Positions 11,088 to 22,757 of a DNA stretch of 64,000 nt are shown here, one piece after another (the first letter of the stretch is position 1; each line of letters starts with the position of its first letter). The DNA lies in assembly GCA_039881045.1 (NCBI GenBank), contig JAYWVB010000063.1, positions 86,603 through 150,602 on the forward strand, written 5' to 3'. The position numbers were made by a program, and so were the translations under genes. The notes beneath the pieces were generated by a model. That model was not told the origin of the DNA, made no database searches, and saw only the letters and a list, made by a program, of their open reading frames with translations. The DNA is from Chaetomium olivaceum. Its lineage: Eukaryota; Ascomycota; Sordariomycetes; Sordariales; Chaetomiaceae.

Positions 11088-12856
11088 GGCTGCCCGTGAA
11101 AAAAAAATGGAAAAGGGAAACAACAATGGCACTCTATCAGCAAATCCAGCGATACCAAACGCCGATCCCGAATGTGATCCCAAATGCGATCCCGACACAG
11201 TTTAAAAGAAGCGAAGACGGATATTTGGATCAGATTGTCGAGGGGCAGGCTGATAAGATCTGAGAAGAGGCAAAATGGTGGGGATGTTAAGAGAAGGGTT
11301 AGGGATAGATTCCACGTGTGGGCCCACCTGCTGGCCCACCTGCTGGCGCAGACAGTCACGTGCAAGCAACTCCAATGTGGGCAATTGCAGGCGTGCACTG
11401 ACCAAGCGCTCTCGCCTATTTATTCGCCCTTCGGTTCCCAACTCTTCCTCCTCTTCTCTTTTTCTTCTTCATACTTACCTTGATTGGGTACACCTGGATC
11501 ATGAAGCAGGGGTACCAGAGCGATAGGCCTGCATTGCACATCGTGGAGCCCGTCGTTCTGAATTGTCCTTCGGGGCCGTTCCGGTCGGAATTTTTGATGT
11601 CTACCTACCCTCTTTTTCACTATGAGCTCGGCGATGCGTCGGGCCATGGAGAAGAAGAACCACTTGTGACTGAATTTAAGTCATTTGTAATTTGTACGTA
11701 ACTAGATTATCGGTTGCGGTCGAGCATTGCCATGGATGCCGAGCATTTGCTGTGGAAGCCGAGCATCCACCGAGAACTGTGAACACTGTTCCTGGGCCAA
11801 CTGCAAACCAGATCCGATTGTCCTTCGGCTGCTTCCATGTGGCGGGTCCGTCATGGTCCCTTGAACGCTTGCATGTGCGGGTCGAATCACGCAAAGTTGC
11901 GCGACTGCAGGGGGCTTGGTCGCCGCATGCATTGAACGTATGAAGTCGGCCGACTCGAGCCGCAACCGCGGGGCATCGCCACCAGTTTGTGCCGACCCCC
12001 GCCATCGATGCCATTGATTCATCAGCATCCATTCGTGCCATTCCCATTTTGTTCTCGGTAGTGGATCGTTCGCCGATAACTCCGCCCGATCGTTGGACAA
12101 ATGCATGGCATCTTGGTAATTTTGGTTAGTCCACTTTCGGCCGGGAAGTTGCCTTGAAATCTGTGCGGCGCTTTGAGTTTAGGTTCAACGCCTCCCACAC
12201 TCCGATGCCTCTCTAGAGACACCTGATAGTGTGCACCCAATGTTAATGTACCTTAATAGTAGGCTGAGAGTCTTGCACCGGATCCCAGAAAATGATACAG
12301 TTTCCACCAGCTGGACGCCCGGCCCTCCCACACTCTTCTACTTTAGCATGCTCCATCAAGCGTCCTCTCCAGCGGATTCTTTGCTTCATTACATGTAACC
12401 GCAGACCGCGCCGAGCTTTCTTCCTTCAAATTAGTCTACCGTGAAACCCCTCCCGTCTCATCCGATACGGGATAGGTGATCTCTGATAGCAGAAACCGCT
12501 TTCCGAGAATTGCATCCGAACGGTCCGAATTTACCGTGGATCGGACAGCTTCTGAGTTACTGTACCAGACTCGCGGAGCAAAGGGAAATCCAATATCCTG
12601 CACTCGATCCCCAGAACTGGCTGCCTCGAGCCCACCTGGGGCGAATGCAACAGATCGGTTCTCCATACCTCCCCGAGTTTGGTTACCCTTGCCGGCTACA
12701 CCCGAATTTGAGTTTAATACTCCGAACCATCGCCGTCGAAAACCGACCAGAACTGCGAACGGAAAGTTGGGTCCACTTGCCTGACTGAGGCTACCGACAA
12801 GGCAACTGCTGGCTTCGTCCTTCTCTCAAAAAAGGAAAGAACCAACGTCCACCATC
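11088..12856. other. Intergenic region between divergent phosphatase and SIS genes
   Basis: About 1.8 kb. I find only short overlapping frames without domains. A small duplication of 'gcccacctgctg' occurs near 11322-11345. No RNA gene was seen. Confidence 0.45.
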
Positions 12857-14293
12857 ATGGTGCAACAAATTTCGCAGCAACGGCCGGTACAGAACAGCGA
12901 GGTCTATGTACTGCGCCAAGTACCGCCCTTCCCGCCCCTCTCACCCCCGTCACCTATCACTCCCGCCGAAGACTTTGACGGTGCACCCATCGATGCCCGT
13001 ATCGATGCCCGTAGTCTTACACAGCCGGACATTACCGTCTGTGCTAAGAAGCTCGCCATCGAGGAACGTCTTTCACGCGCCGTCCACGTAATTGCCACCG
13101 AAACTGCCGCTCTACAGAGCCTTACCCATCTCTATTCCTCGGACCGTTGCGCACGCGACGGTTTCACCCGTGCCGTTGACACCATCATCAGCCGACATGG
13201 CAACAACGGCAAGCTGGTGGTCATTGGCGTCGGCAAGTCGGGACACATCGCCAAGAAGCTCGTCGCAACCTTCAACAGCTTTGCCATCACGGCTGTCTTC
13301 CTTCATCCCACTGAGGCCTTGCACGGCGACCTCGGCCAGATTTCGCGGCATGACACGCTCCTCATGATCACCTTCTCGGGCAAGACACCAGAGCTGCTCA
13401 CGCTCCTCCCGCACTTGGACAAGTCGCTTCCGCTCATTCTCCTCACTTCTCACATCCGCCCTGAGACGTGTGATCTGGTCCGGCACCGTCCCGACACCAT
13501 CCTACTACCGGCACCCGTGCACGAGGCCGAGACAGCCTCCTTCGGCGTTGCTGCACCCACCACCTCCACAACCGTGGCTCTCGCCGTCGGCGACGCCCTC
13601 GCTGTTGTCGTCTCGCGGGAACTTTACCCTTCCGTCGCCTCCGTCTTCTCCCGGAATCATCCCGGCGGCGCAATCGGTGCCGCTTTTTGCCAACAACAAC
13701 AACAACCGCCGCCAGTAACCCTACCACCACAATCACTACCCATCCTCAACCTACCCCCCACCCTCCGCACCCTCATGGTCCCCCTGGACACCATCTCCAC
13801 ACTTCCCCCCTCCTCTCCATCACCCACCGGCCTGGACGTGCTCCGCGCAGGCTACGCCAGCCCGTCCGGGTGGGTATGGGTCAACAACCTGCCCTCAACA
13901 CCAAGAACACCAACAACGACAACAGCGACAACAACAGCAAACAACTCCGACACAAACAACGGCGGGGGTGTCGTCTCGCCGCGCCGGATACGACGCATGG
14001 ACACCACGGACATGGCGCGCACGTTAGAAGAGGAGGCACGGTGGCTGGTCACGCCGCGGCGCGCATTTCTGTCGATCGCCGCGGATACGACTGTGCCGGC
14101 GGCGGCGGAGTGGGTGGATGGGTTGAGGACTGCTGCTGCTGCGGAGGGGAGGGGGAAGGATGTTAGGGGTGCGGTAGAGGTGGGTGGTGAAGGGGAGGGT
14201 GGGTTGTATGGGGATGAGGCGATCGTGGCGGTTATGGAGAAGGGGGAATGTGTTGGGTTGTTGGAGGCGGGGACGTTGTTTGAAGAGACTTGA
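12857..14293 (+). CDS. SIS-domain sugar-phosphate isomerase, KpsF/GutQ-like
   Basis: An intronless 478-aa frame with the start context ccaccatcATGG. Residues about 70-280 are a SIS domain of the arabinose-5-phosphate isomerase type: GVGKSGHIAKKL (about 123), HPTEALHGDLGQI (about 150), the sugar-phosphate loop TFSGKTPEL, and NHPGGAIG (about 266). In bacteria KpsF/GutQ/KdsD interconvert ribulose-5-phosphate and arabinose-5-phosphate for Kdo synthesis. Fungi do not make Kdo, so the fungal substrate is unsettled. After residue 280 the protein becomes Pro/Thr/Asn-rich and then has a stretch (about 385-478, containing RAFLSIAADTTVPAAAEWV) placed where bacterial homologues have CBS domains; it could be a degenerate CBS pair. 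The fold is secure, the reaction is inferred. Confidence 0.9.
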   Translation: MVQQISQQRPVQNSEVYVLRQVPPFPPLSPPSPITPAEDFDGAPIDARIDARSLTQPDITVCAKKLAIEERLSRAVHVIATETAALQSLTHLYSSDRCARDGFTRAVDTIISRHGNNGKLVVIGVGKSGHIAKKLVATFNSFAITAVFLHPTEALHGDLGQISRHDTLLMITFSGKTPELLTLLPHLDKSLPLILLTSHIRPETCDLVRHRPDTILLPAPVHEAETASFGVAAPTTSTTVALAVGDALAVVVSRELYPSVASVFSRNHPGGAIGAAFCQQQQQPPPVTLPPQSLPILNLPPTLRTLMVPLDTISTLPPSSPSPTGLDVLRAGYASPSGWVWVNNLPSTPRTPTTTTATTTANNSDTNNGGGVVSPRRIRRMDTTDMARTLEEEARWLVTPRRAFLSIAADTTVPAAAEWVDGLRTAAAAEGRGKDVRGAVEVGGEGEGGLYGDEAIVAVMEKGECVGLLEAGTLFEET

Positions 14294-14322
14294 CTTGAGT
14301 TGACTTGACTTGACTGGACTTG
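14289..14322. repeat. TTGAC pentanucleotide repeat just after the SIS stop codon
   Basis: Imperfect copies of ttgac/ttgag, about six units, overlap the last codon and stop of the SIS gene and extend into its 3' flank. Copy-number change here could move the stop codon. Confidence 0.8.
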
Positions 14323-14570
14323 GGGTTATTGGGCTTTGTGCGACCGTGCATGAATGCGAGGGGGCGCGATTGGTTGTGCCGGCAGTGCGTGTGCGACCTG
14401 GCGTTTAAACTAGCATGGCGTCTTGATGGGTTTTTATTTTTTATTTTTTTATGGGCTTGTTGACGGGAGGAGGCAATGAGTCGTGTTGATCGTCATGGAA
14501 TTGACATAGCAGTTAGTCGTCTCTTTTGAGATGGGATGACAGGCCGCGGCCACATCCCACAGCATCGGGT

Positions 14571-14600
14571 GGTACATTTGTTTTAGGTACATTTGTTTTA
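14571..14600. repeat. Tandem duplication of a 15-bp unit
   Basis: The unit gtacatttgttttag occurs twice back to back in the spacer between the convergent SIS and WKF genes. Nothing else is recognisable in this roughly 440-nt spacer. Confidence 0.85.
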
Positions 14601-14739
14601 GAAGGACTGCGCGACACACAAAACCTTTCTTCCATATCTAGGAAGGTCATACATTCAAATTCAGGGTATTACACCACTCGCGTCCCCAACAATGTGATAC
14701 AATCGCTCTCATCCCCACACACTAGGCGGCATTCAATCC

Positions 14740-16080
14740 TCAATCTTCATCGCTGCCACTACTCCCGGACTCGCCCTCGCCCTCCGACTCTGAATCCGCT
14801 TCTGATTCTCCCTCCGACCCGGAAGAACTGCTGCTAGAGCTCGACGATTCGGCCGCTGCGGCCGCCACATCGGGCGCCAGGTCCATCTCCTCGTCCTCGT
14901 CCGACTCGCTCTCGCTGCTGCTCTCCTCGGACCCGCTCTCTCCAGAGTCCGATTCCGACGAGCTGCTGCTGTCGTCGTCACCAATTGCCGTGCGCACGTT
15001 GCGCAACCTGCGCCGTTTCGCGGGTTGTTGAGACCCGTCACTGCGTCCCGTGGCGGTGGTGGGGGCGGTGGTCCCGGCCGTGCCGGCGGCGGTGGTGGTA
15101 GCGTCGCGTCCTGACGAGGCTGATGACGAGGATGTCCCAGTTGCTGTTGTCTCCGCCCCTTCGGTGGTTGCCGATGTGCTGCTCTCCTCGCTGTCGGACA
15201 GCTCGTCCACGACTAGTTCGGCGCGGATGCGCTTCAGCAGGCGCTGCTTGATCTCTGGGGTGGCGACACGCAGGACGTATTCTACCTCGTCGAGGGTGCG
15301 CTTGCCATTGGCGTTTGTGGGGGAGTCGCTGTTCGATTGGCGGCGTTGTTGGTGTTGTTGGAGGTCTCGGAGGAACCGAGATATTGTCTCTTCGTACTCC
15401 TTTTGCTTGGTCTCCTTGTCCTTGAGGGTGGCCGGGAATGCGCCCGCGCCGGCCTCCATGTCTTTCTTTTTGATCTCGGCCGCTGTTTCCCGTAGCCTTG
15501 TCCGTACGAAGCCCTTGAGGTCGCGGATGTATTGGTAGAAGATGGGGATGTCGGCCGATGGCACCTTGTCTCCGTCGAAGAGGTACTTGATCAGCAGGGT
15601 CTGGTGGTTCTTGTTGAACTTCCACGAATCCCTCTCCGTGTGCCACTGGCGGATGTAAACCAGAGACGGCTCAAGGCTGAAATCGGGTTTGGCAGTGCTG
15701 CTGGCCTTTTTCGGCTTCTTGCTCTTCGCCTTCTTCGGTTTGGCCTTTTCCTTGGCGCTATCCTTGGTGTCGCCCGCGAACGACACGGATTTCTTCAATG
15801 ATGACGGTGTCCCTTGGTCTGCTGCTGATTGGTCCTCCCTTCGCAGTTTCTTATTCGGTGTCTGCGCAATGACGGCGTTCGGCGTGGGAAGGGAACCTGG
15901 CTGCTTCCTTTTGAGCGCACTCGCGGGACTTCCGTTTACGCGGGTTTGGTGAGCGTTGGGGGTTTGCGGAGAGGGCTTTGCCCGTGAATTGGGGCCGACC
16001 GAGCTGGGAATAGCTTCGCCCGATGAAGATCCCTTGAGCTTGAGGCCCAATCGCTTCCAGGCCGGGACATGGGCGGACAT
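14740..16080 (-). CDS. WKF-domain nucleolar-type acidic protein (C7orf50-like)
   Basis: One open frame. I take the second Met (16080, MSAHVPAWKRLGLKLKG) as the start because this N-terminus looks conserved and the 11 extra codons up to 16113 do not; this gives 446 aa. A Lys-rich, basic N-terminal half (KKAKSKKPKKAS) leads into the WKF domain, which begins with WKFNKNHQTLLIKYLFD (about residue 152) and ends near the YIRDLKGFVRTRL helix. The C-terminal 150 residues are almost all Ser/Glu/Asp, like SRP40-type nucleolar proteins. The WKF family includes human C7orf50, which is linked to pre-rRNA processing. Nucleolar location is inferred from the family and the acidic Ser tracts. It is an unbroken single-exon gene. 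Confidence 0.88.
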   Translation of the reverse strand: MSAHVPAWKRLGLKLKGSSSGEAIPSSVGPNSRAKPSPQTPNAHQTRVNGSPASALKRKQPGSLPTPNAVIAQTPNKKLRREDQSAADQGTPSSLKKSVSFAGDTKDSAKEKAKPKKAKSKKPKKASSTAKPDFSLEPSLVYIRQWHTERDSWKFNKNHQTLLIKYLFDGDKVPSADIPIFYQYIRDLKGFVRTRLRETAAEIKKKDMEAGAGAFPATLKDKETKQKEYEETISRFLRDLQQHQQRRQSNSDSPTNANGKRTLDEVEYVLRVATPEIKQRLLKRIRAELVVDELSDSEESSTSATTEGAETTATGTSSSSASSGRDATTTAAGTAGTTAPTTATGRSDGSQQPAKRRRLRNVRTAIGDDDSSSSSESDSGESGSEESSSESESDEDEEMDLAPDVAAAAAESSSSSSSSSGSEGESEADSESEGEGESGSSGSDED

Positions 16081-16743
16081 GGTGACGACTGGAGGGAGGA
16101 GACAGGACAACACAGCGAACGAGGGCTGTCGGGAATTGGCCCAGTGGGAGGGGACGGGTGGTCAGAAATGGCGCGGCGGGATACCACAGCAACGGGTAAA
16201 ACCTAGACGGGGCTAAGCAACGTGTTTCCAAGACCCCAAGTTTGTCGAGAGTGCTGGAATTGGAACCCTGGGTGGTATTCCTGTGTGTCTTATTGGGTGT
16301 TTTTGGTGCTCTTTCCAGAGCTGTTCATGCCGCCCGCAGCAAATTTCTGCCCAGATGGACCTTTATCGGTACCCGATGCAGGGGTCTTGATGAGATAAGA
16401 TCTGGCAGCAGTGGGTGGGGGGGTGTCGGTGGCAGTGGGTGGGTCAGGTTTTGTGCCAGGCGGTGGGACTGGCCTGACCCCAGCTTCCATCCCAGCCTTG
16501 CCGCCTAGCATTTGAGGCACCAGTGTCAGCTCCCCTTCTGCCTTGCTCCAGGCAAACCGCAGCAACGCGTCAATCGCCCGGGAACCTAAGCTAGGTCCAT
16601 CCAACAACGAAGCTCTCCCACCACAACCCCCTCCAACTTCCCCAAACTCCAACCCCGCAAACCAAGTCCGATCCGCTTGCCTTCGACTTGTCCCGCACCG
16701 CCATTATACCACACAGAGCTTTCATAATTTAACGTCTGTCAAG

Positions 16744-17854
16744 ATGGCAGGTATGTTCCCCTCACCTCTCAGCCCTTTGAGCCTAGCAGCTCCGAGCTCC
16801 ACTAGGTTGACCATGGCTAATACAGGGCACAGGCAACGCTGGTTACGACAGGCACATCACCATCTTCTCGGAGCAGGGAAGACTGTTCCAAGTCGGTACG
16901 TACAGATGCAAAACGATTACAATGCGGGGCGACAACTGCGACCGTCGATTAGGCTGGGAGTGAGGGTTATGGTTGGGCTGGGAGGGGTTGGGGATACAGA
17001 TGAAGACAAACCCCGGGATACTTGGGCTATGCTGATGGATGAACCCTACAGAATATGCTTTCAAGGCTATCACAGCGGCAAACATCATGTCGATTGGTGT
17101 GCGGGGTAAGGACTGCGCTGTAATCCTATCCCAGAAGAAGGTGCCGGTACGTCAACGCCAACCTTCTGGTCACGCAACCTATCCAAACTAACGGCGGCAT
17201 CAGGATAAACTCATCGACCCCTCCTCCGTTTCGCACATCTTCCAAATCTCCCCGTCAGTCGGCTGCGTCATGACGGGCTCCATCGCCGATGCGCGCGCAT
17301 TCTCGCAGCGCGCCCAGTCCGAAGCCGCAGATTTCAAGTACAAGTTCGGTTACGAGATGCCCTGCGACGCCTTGGCCAAGCGGTTGGCCAACATCAGCCA
17401 AGTCTACACGCAGCGGGTACGTGGCGAAGAAGGGGACAAGGGGAGGGACCCTGGCTGACCTTTATAGGCGTACATGCGGCCGTACGGTGTTGCGACGACG
17501 TTGATATCCCTCGACTCCGAGGTCGGGCCCCAACTGTTCAAGTGTGATCCCGCCGGGTACTACATCGGGTACAAGGGCACCTCAGCCGGCCCCAAGCAGC
17601 AGGAGGCGCTCAATCATCTTGAGAAGAAGCTCAAGAACAAGGATCATGCCCCTGGCGACTGGAAGGAGGTTGTGGAGCTCGCCATCACCACGCTCAGCAC
17701 CGTCCTCAGCATGGACTTCAAGAAGACCGAGATCGAGATCGGCATCGTCGGAGGGCCGCGCGCCGACGGAAAGGAAGGGACGACCCCGGGCTTCAGGCGG
17801 CTGACGGAGGAGGAGATCGACGAGAGGTTACAGGCGATTGCTGAGAAGGACTGA
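16744..17854 (+). CDS. SCL1: 20S proteasome subunit alpha type 1 (Scl1/PSMA6 class)
   Basis: Five exons: 16744-16750, 16833-16895, 17052-17146, 17204-17416 and 17468-17854. They total 765 nt and give 254 aa. The first exon holds just seven coding bases. The N-terminal motif AGYDRHITIFSEQGRLFQVE is the alpha-subunit signature, and QKKVPDKLIDPSSV with YTQRAYMRPYGVATTL identifies the alpha1 class rather than the other six. Alpha subunits form the outer rings and gate of the 20S core and are catalytically inactive. All introns are canonical and the frame is unbroken. It is divergent from the WKF gene, with about 660 nt between the two starts. That shared promoter region is the only regulation one can suggest. 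The assignment is secure. Confidence 0.96.
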
Positions 17855-19852
17855 GACGGCACGGGAGGACATTACCGGGTTCGCGGCCAATATGCTCTTG
17901 GAAGCCGGTGCGATCTTCGTGATTGAGGCCAACCCTGGAAGTGATAGGGCAGAGCGGGATATCGCATTGGTGAGGTTGATATCCCCGAATACCACGTTAC
18001 TTATTTCCTCGTCCAGCCATGACACCGACATGCAGCCTGCGGGGATAGAACCCCCAAAATAGAGCAATGTTTGCCAATGAACATCATCCAATGCGGCTCT
18101 AAGGGCGTTGACAGAAGTGAGGAGATGGCAGTGGAACTTTGTTAGCGGGGGGGTTCCTCGAATGGGTGATGGCCTTTGAGTGGTGATCTCCAGATATGCA
18201 TGTCTCTGCTTACAAAATACCGAGAGCCCACCGGGGCGGTGGCAACGGGCCGGTTATCTCGCCGTTGATGACTGCATACATACATGCACTCCAAAAACTA
18301 CCCGGGACTGTGGGATTTCATCAGATTACCCACGAGGCTTAGAAGGGGGGGAGGGGTGTTGATTTTCGATCCTGCATGTCGGATTGTGTGTGGATGACTC
18401 GGGTGGATGCAAGGTAAGGTTTGGGACCCTGCGAAGCTGACCGACAGCCTCTTCTCACGGTCTTGGCGAGTATGTGTCGACAACGGTTCAGATCGGGCCA
18501 AGCCGATATTCTGTCACCGTGACGCAGTGCACAGCAACCCCAGGCCGTGACTGGATGGGCTAATTTGTTTGATGGAGGCCGTTCAACCCTTCAACCCCTG
18601 GGGCCGTGCCGGCCGAGGTAAAATGGAGGACATCTTTGAACCATCACTATTCAGCTCAGTCCGATCCAGTGACGGGAGTTGTTGAACAGCAAAGCCCCAG
18701 ACGCCATTGGTTCCCGACAGACAAGCTGCCTCCCGACGAAAACTGGACCAAGGCCGGGGGCTTGCCGCATTGGGGCTGGTTCGTTCGATGGCGCCGCTGA
18801 AACCTCGCCAAAGTTTCCGCATCTGGGACCCCCCTGTCGAAACATTTCCACATCTGCACGACGAGCAAAGTCCAAGCCACGCCGAACGGCTGGTGGACGG
18901 CTGGTGGACGATATCTCCACTCCCTTGGCACTGCTCCGATCTGAGGATCCGGCCACTTGGGTGCTGCAGCGGCAGTGATACTCAGAGGCATGCTACCCTG
19001 GGAGCGTGGCGCAGCAGCAGAAAGGGCATGGCAACTCCGGACGATCGTGGCAGCCCTGCACCTCTCGTTGCATCGGCTGCACGTCCTCCCAGCCTGACCA
19101 GGGCCCGTCGCTGAACACCCCGTTGCAGCCGTGGGATCCGGCGGTCGGTTTTCCCCTTGCGTCTTTGCTGGCGAGCCCCCGTCATTGGACCGAAGGGATC
19201 GCTGATGTGGATTCACCGCATGTACATACAGCTCTGTAGGGGCCTTGCGAGGCTGTCTCTCCATCAGTGGCGTCCGGCTGCTCGATACAGATGCAGGAAC
19301 CAGAGACTCTCCCCACCGAGACAGCATGGCATCAATCCGGCGCGCCGGGAATGGCTGGTAACACCGAGGGACATGTCGACTAGTTCGATGCAGGTGAGTC
19401 GCGGTGGCAAGTGTAGGGCGTTGTTGAGGTGGGATCGGGGACGACACCCGGTAGTCTCCCTCCCCACACAACACTCGCCAACTGATGTGTATCGTCAGGG
19501 GGACTCAGTCCGCCGGAGTCCTCACGGCTCCTTTGCTAGCTCAACGGTTTTGGGATCCGCGATGGCAAATTCTACAAAAGCCATGGGGGCACCCACAAGG
19601 TCGCCATCACAGCCTTGAAGCCATCATCACCACTCCTCTACGGGGACGCCAATCTCTTCTACTTTCAGCCTTGCGCTTCTTAATCTGCATAAACTGCACT
19701 TCGCTGTCTGTCTTGCTTTGTTCCGTGCCCGTGGCATACTTCACTCCTTCGCATCCCGCTTGACCATCGACCCGAGCAAGCACCGAGCTTCTTGCCTCCC
19801 TCGGACTTCTCTCTAATACCCATCTTACAAAGGTTGTTAAACAACAAGCACA
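17855..19852. other. Two-kilobase spacer without a supported gene
   Basis: A minus-strand frame of 272 codons (18656-19474) crosses this region but has no domain, is rich in Arg/Pro/Ser/Cys, and is overlapped by open frames on both strands, so I treat it as non-coding. No repeat or RNA gene seen. Confidence 0.45.
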
Positions 19853-20889
19853 ATGGCGGACGGACGTATGTGAAATCTCCCATCCTTGACAGCATCCACA
19901 CCCCTCCCTTCCCGCATCTTGCCACACACACCCCCCTCTCAAACCCTTGCACCCCCGTCCCGGATCGGGTCAGGCCGCCCCCCTGATGCCCTACGGGGCG
20001 CTGGTCGGACGCCACCCCAAGGGCGCCGATACCACGACGGCACGGACTAACCCTAAGCGCCGCGAGACACAGTCAACGAATACCGCACGGCGCGCGTGGC
20101 CGAGCTTCTCTCGGATTTCCGCACGATCCAGTACTACATCGCCGCGGCGGACTGCAACCCGGCCGACATGGACGACTACTACACCGAGGGTTGGGCGGTG
20201 CTCCGGCAGTGCGCGCTCGACGGGCAGCACATTCTCAACTGCGCGGCCGATGTCACGGTGCCCTGCGCCAGCGGCGGGCCCGAAGAGCAAGCCAAGGCCG
20301 AGTTGAAGCAGTGCGTTGTCCTTGCGTCCTTTTTTCTTTTGTCTTACTAGTTGGCTTTCCAGCCAGCCACTCCACCGCAAGTTGCCCATCTAACATGTTG
20401 ACTTTGTGTCCCTAACAGGGTCCTTCTCGACGCATACGCGCGCAGGCACGAAGGGCAAAAGATCTATCTCCGACAGGCGGCAGCACAGCGCTGGATCGAA
20501 TGGCGGGACCAGGTCCTGATGGGCGGCAGGCCGCACTCGGGAAACCAGCAACAACTGAGGGCGGTCGACCAGCAGTTGCGAGCAGTACGTTTTCCTCTCC
20601 CCTTCACCGCCGCACACCGCTGGGCATTCATCTTGCTCCCCTCACCCCTTTTTGACTCTGCCCCTTCTCCTACTCTCCCACACTCGCTACTCGCTACCCT
20701 AACCTCTATTACGCTTTCCGGACCGCCGCGCTTGCATTTTGCTTACACATTCAGCAGGAGCTCGCCAACGTCACCGATGAGGTCGTTTACCCGGAGCTTC
20801 AACTGTCCGACATGACCATGGGCCGCTGGACGGCCGAGGACCCAAGCCTGCGCGCGGTGCAGCGCTGGGTCCGCACCAGGAGGTGTTGA
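19853..20889 (+). CDS. Unrecognised 183-aa protein, four exons
   Basis: The exon model is 19853-19865, 20073-20310, 20419-20584 and 20755-20889 (552 nt, 183 aa, all joins in frame). Donors are GTATGT, GTGCGT and GTACGT; acceptors follow CTAAC-like branch sites. The start context is cacaATGGC. The predicted protein is soluble and mainly helical. It begins MADGLNEYRTARVAELLSDF and ends in a basic WVRTRRC. It contains acidic, aromatic-rich stretches (DMDDYYTEGWAVL) and a Gln-rich middle. It has no signal peptide, membrane span or motif that I know. The last acceptor could also be three bases later (loss of one Gln). The clean exon structure argues that it is real; the function is unknown. Confidence 0.72.
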
Positions 20890-21575
20890 ACAACACACGA
20901 TACCACGTACGACACGAACCGTCACGATGATACCGCGACCCTGAGTGCCTAAGTGACGACAAAACGAAAAGGCGAAAAGACGACACTCACCAACAACCCT
21001 CATATACCCACCCCTCTCCGGACCGGCTTGGCTTCTTCTCGATGATCCGGGGGTCATCAACTCTAATTCTCGCGCTTGCTTTTTTCTCTGGGGATTCCTT
21101 TTTCTTTTTCGTTTTCTACCTTCTTCTTCTTCTTATTCTTCTTCTCCGGGCTTACATTCCTCAGGAGCATTTGGGATAGGGCATTAACAAAAAAGGCTGG
21201 GTTAGATTTGGTACTTTTATTGCTATTGGGATACCACTTGGAAAACACAGGGAAAATCGGACACTGTACGGCGGGGCGGGTTTCCATTGTACATGTCTTC
21301 TGAGCGGCGCGTCGGGCACGCTTCCGTATGTATATACGAATGGCCTGGAACAGGGATGCAGTGGGCATGTAGGCAGGGGAGCTGAGACTGCCTGGAGCAG
21401 AGGGGACGATTCAGGGGAATGGCAGGATGATCTGAACTCAAACAGCGAACCCGCGCTCTTGGTGATATGCTGTTGCGGCAATGGACTAGTGAACACTAAT
21501 ACATCAATCGGAGGACACCTAGCAGTACGAGGTCGATACGAGAAGCAACCCGCATGCGCCCGACTCTTGACCGGT

Positions 21576-22335
21576 TCAAGCAACGTTTTTGCTCTGCACG
21601 CATAGGGCAATCCCGCCAACCGACAACACCATCCCAAGCATCGTGTCTGGCCGGGTTAGCACCACATCTGTCGACAGAACAGAGCCCTAAACTTACCTCG
21701 GCTGATGACTTTGCCCTCCACCCACCACTCCCCGACGACGGTGAACAAGAACGCCAGGGTGTTCACGATCGGCACCGTCAAGCTCAGTTCTACCAGCACA
21801 GTCAGCAACCCTCTCAATCTCCACGACCAGTTCCCGCGACCAGTTCCCGCGACGAGCAAAAGCCCGACCACTATCAATCAAGCCCCGGGCAGGCATGCGG
21901 CCGGGCCCAAAGCCCAGAACCATCAAACAGCCCCCCCCCCCCCTCTCCCCCCTCACCCTTCCTATTGAGACGCCAACACAAAACAAAACAAATAAAACAA
22001 ACAGAAAAAAAAGTTCACGTACCCGCCTTCCCAATCAACAAAAAGAACCAAACGCTCCCCGTCAGATTCAGCACCAGCGGCACCGCATACCGCGGATTCC
22101 GCAGCAGATCCAGCACACCAAAAAACGCCGCGTACACGCGCTTGCGCACGGGGCTGTCCCGCACCCGGGGGGACTCCAGAAGTGGGTGGGCGGGGGGCCG
22201 GTGGTTGCGCGCGGCGCGCCGGATGAAAGGGGTGGTGAGCCCCCAGGCAAGGCCGACGAGCAGGAAGGAGAGAATGAAATTGATGGCGGGGGGCTGGTCG
22301 TTCTGTGGGTCGGTGTCGGGGGGTGCGGTGGACAT
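21576..22335 (-). CDS. TMEM234-like small multispan membrane protein
   Basis: Three exons (22335-22023, 21789-21697, 21646-21576), 477 nt, 158 aa. Four hydrophobic segments can be drawn: FILSFLLVGLAWGLTTPF near the start, YAVPLVLNLTGSVWFFLLI, LSLTVPIVNTLAFLFTVVGE and MLGMVLSVGGIALCV. The order and the NLTGS...F...LSLTVPI...NTLAFLFT...GEWW pattern match the TMEM234 family, which has a drug/metabolite-transporter-like (EamA) fold and is probably in the endomembrane system. No substrate is established for the fungal members. The intron between exons 1 and 2 is long (about 230 nt) and carries C-rich and A-rich tracts. The frame is unbroken. Confidence 0.9.
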
Positions 22336-22757
22336 GGTGCTGGATGGTTGGTGGTGGGTGGGTGAGTGAGTGGTGATGGCGGGGTGGTGGTGATGATGGG
22401 GGTGGTGGTGGTGGTGCAGTGGTTGGTGATGGTGAGTTGGTTTGATGGTTGAGGGTTAGGGATTTGATTCGGGATGGTCGGATCGAGCAGAGAAGTGGGT
22501 CGGTTTTAAGCTGTTTTTGGCGTGAAACATTGCCTTATTTGGGGTAACTAGCGTTTTTACTTTTGATATCACCCATTCATTTACTAAATATTCAAGGTTC
22601 ATATCGACTTGTAGTATTTATTAAAGTTCAAATTGCGATGAATGCCACAAAATACATGCTCATTGACATACGCAGTACAATGTATGCTCAAAATGGCAGA
22701 AACTCCCAACTCCACTGAATCCCTACAAATAAATCACACAACCATAACATCACCCTC
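22336..22757. other. Upstream region of the TMEM234-like gene
   Basis: The first 100 nt are a G/T-rich low-complexity stretch (ggtggtgg repeats), which reads as a CCACC-rich leader on the coding strand. No gene is supported. Confidence 0.5.

Noticed and set aside
18656..19474. 272-codon minus-strand frame
   Set aside because: No domain, composition rich in Arg/Pro/Ser, open frames on both strands overlap it, no splice or start context. Probably chance in GC-rich DNA.
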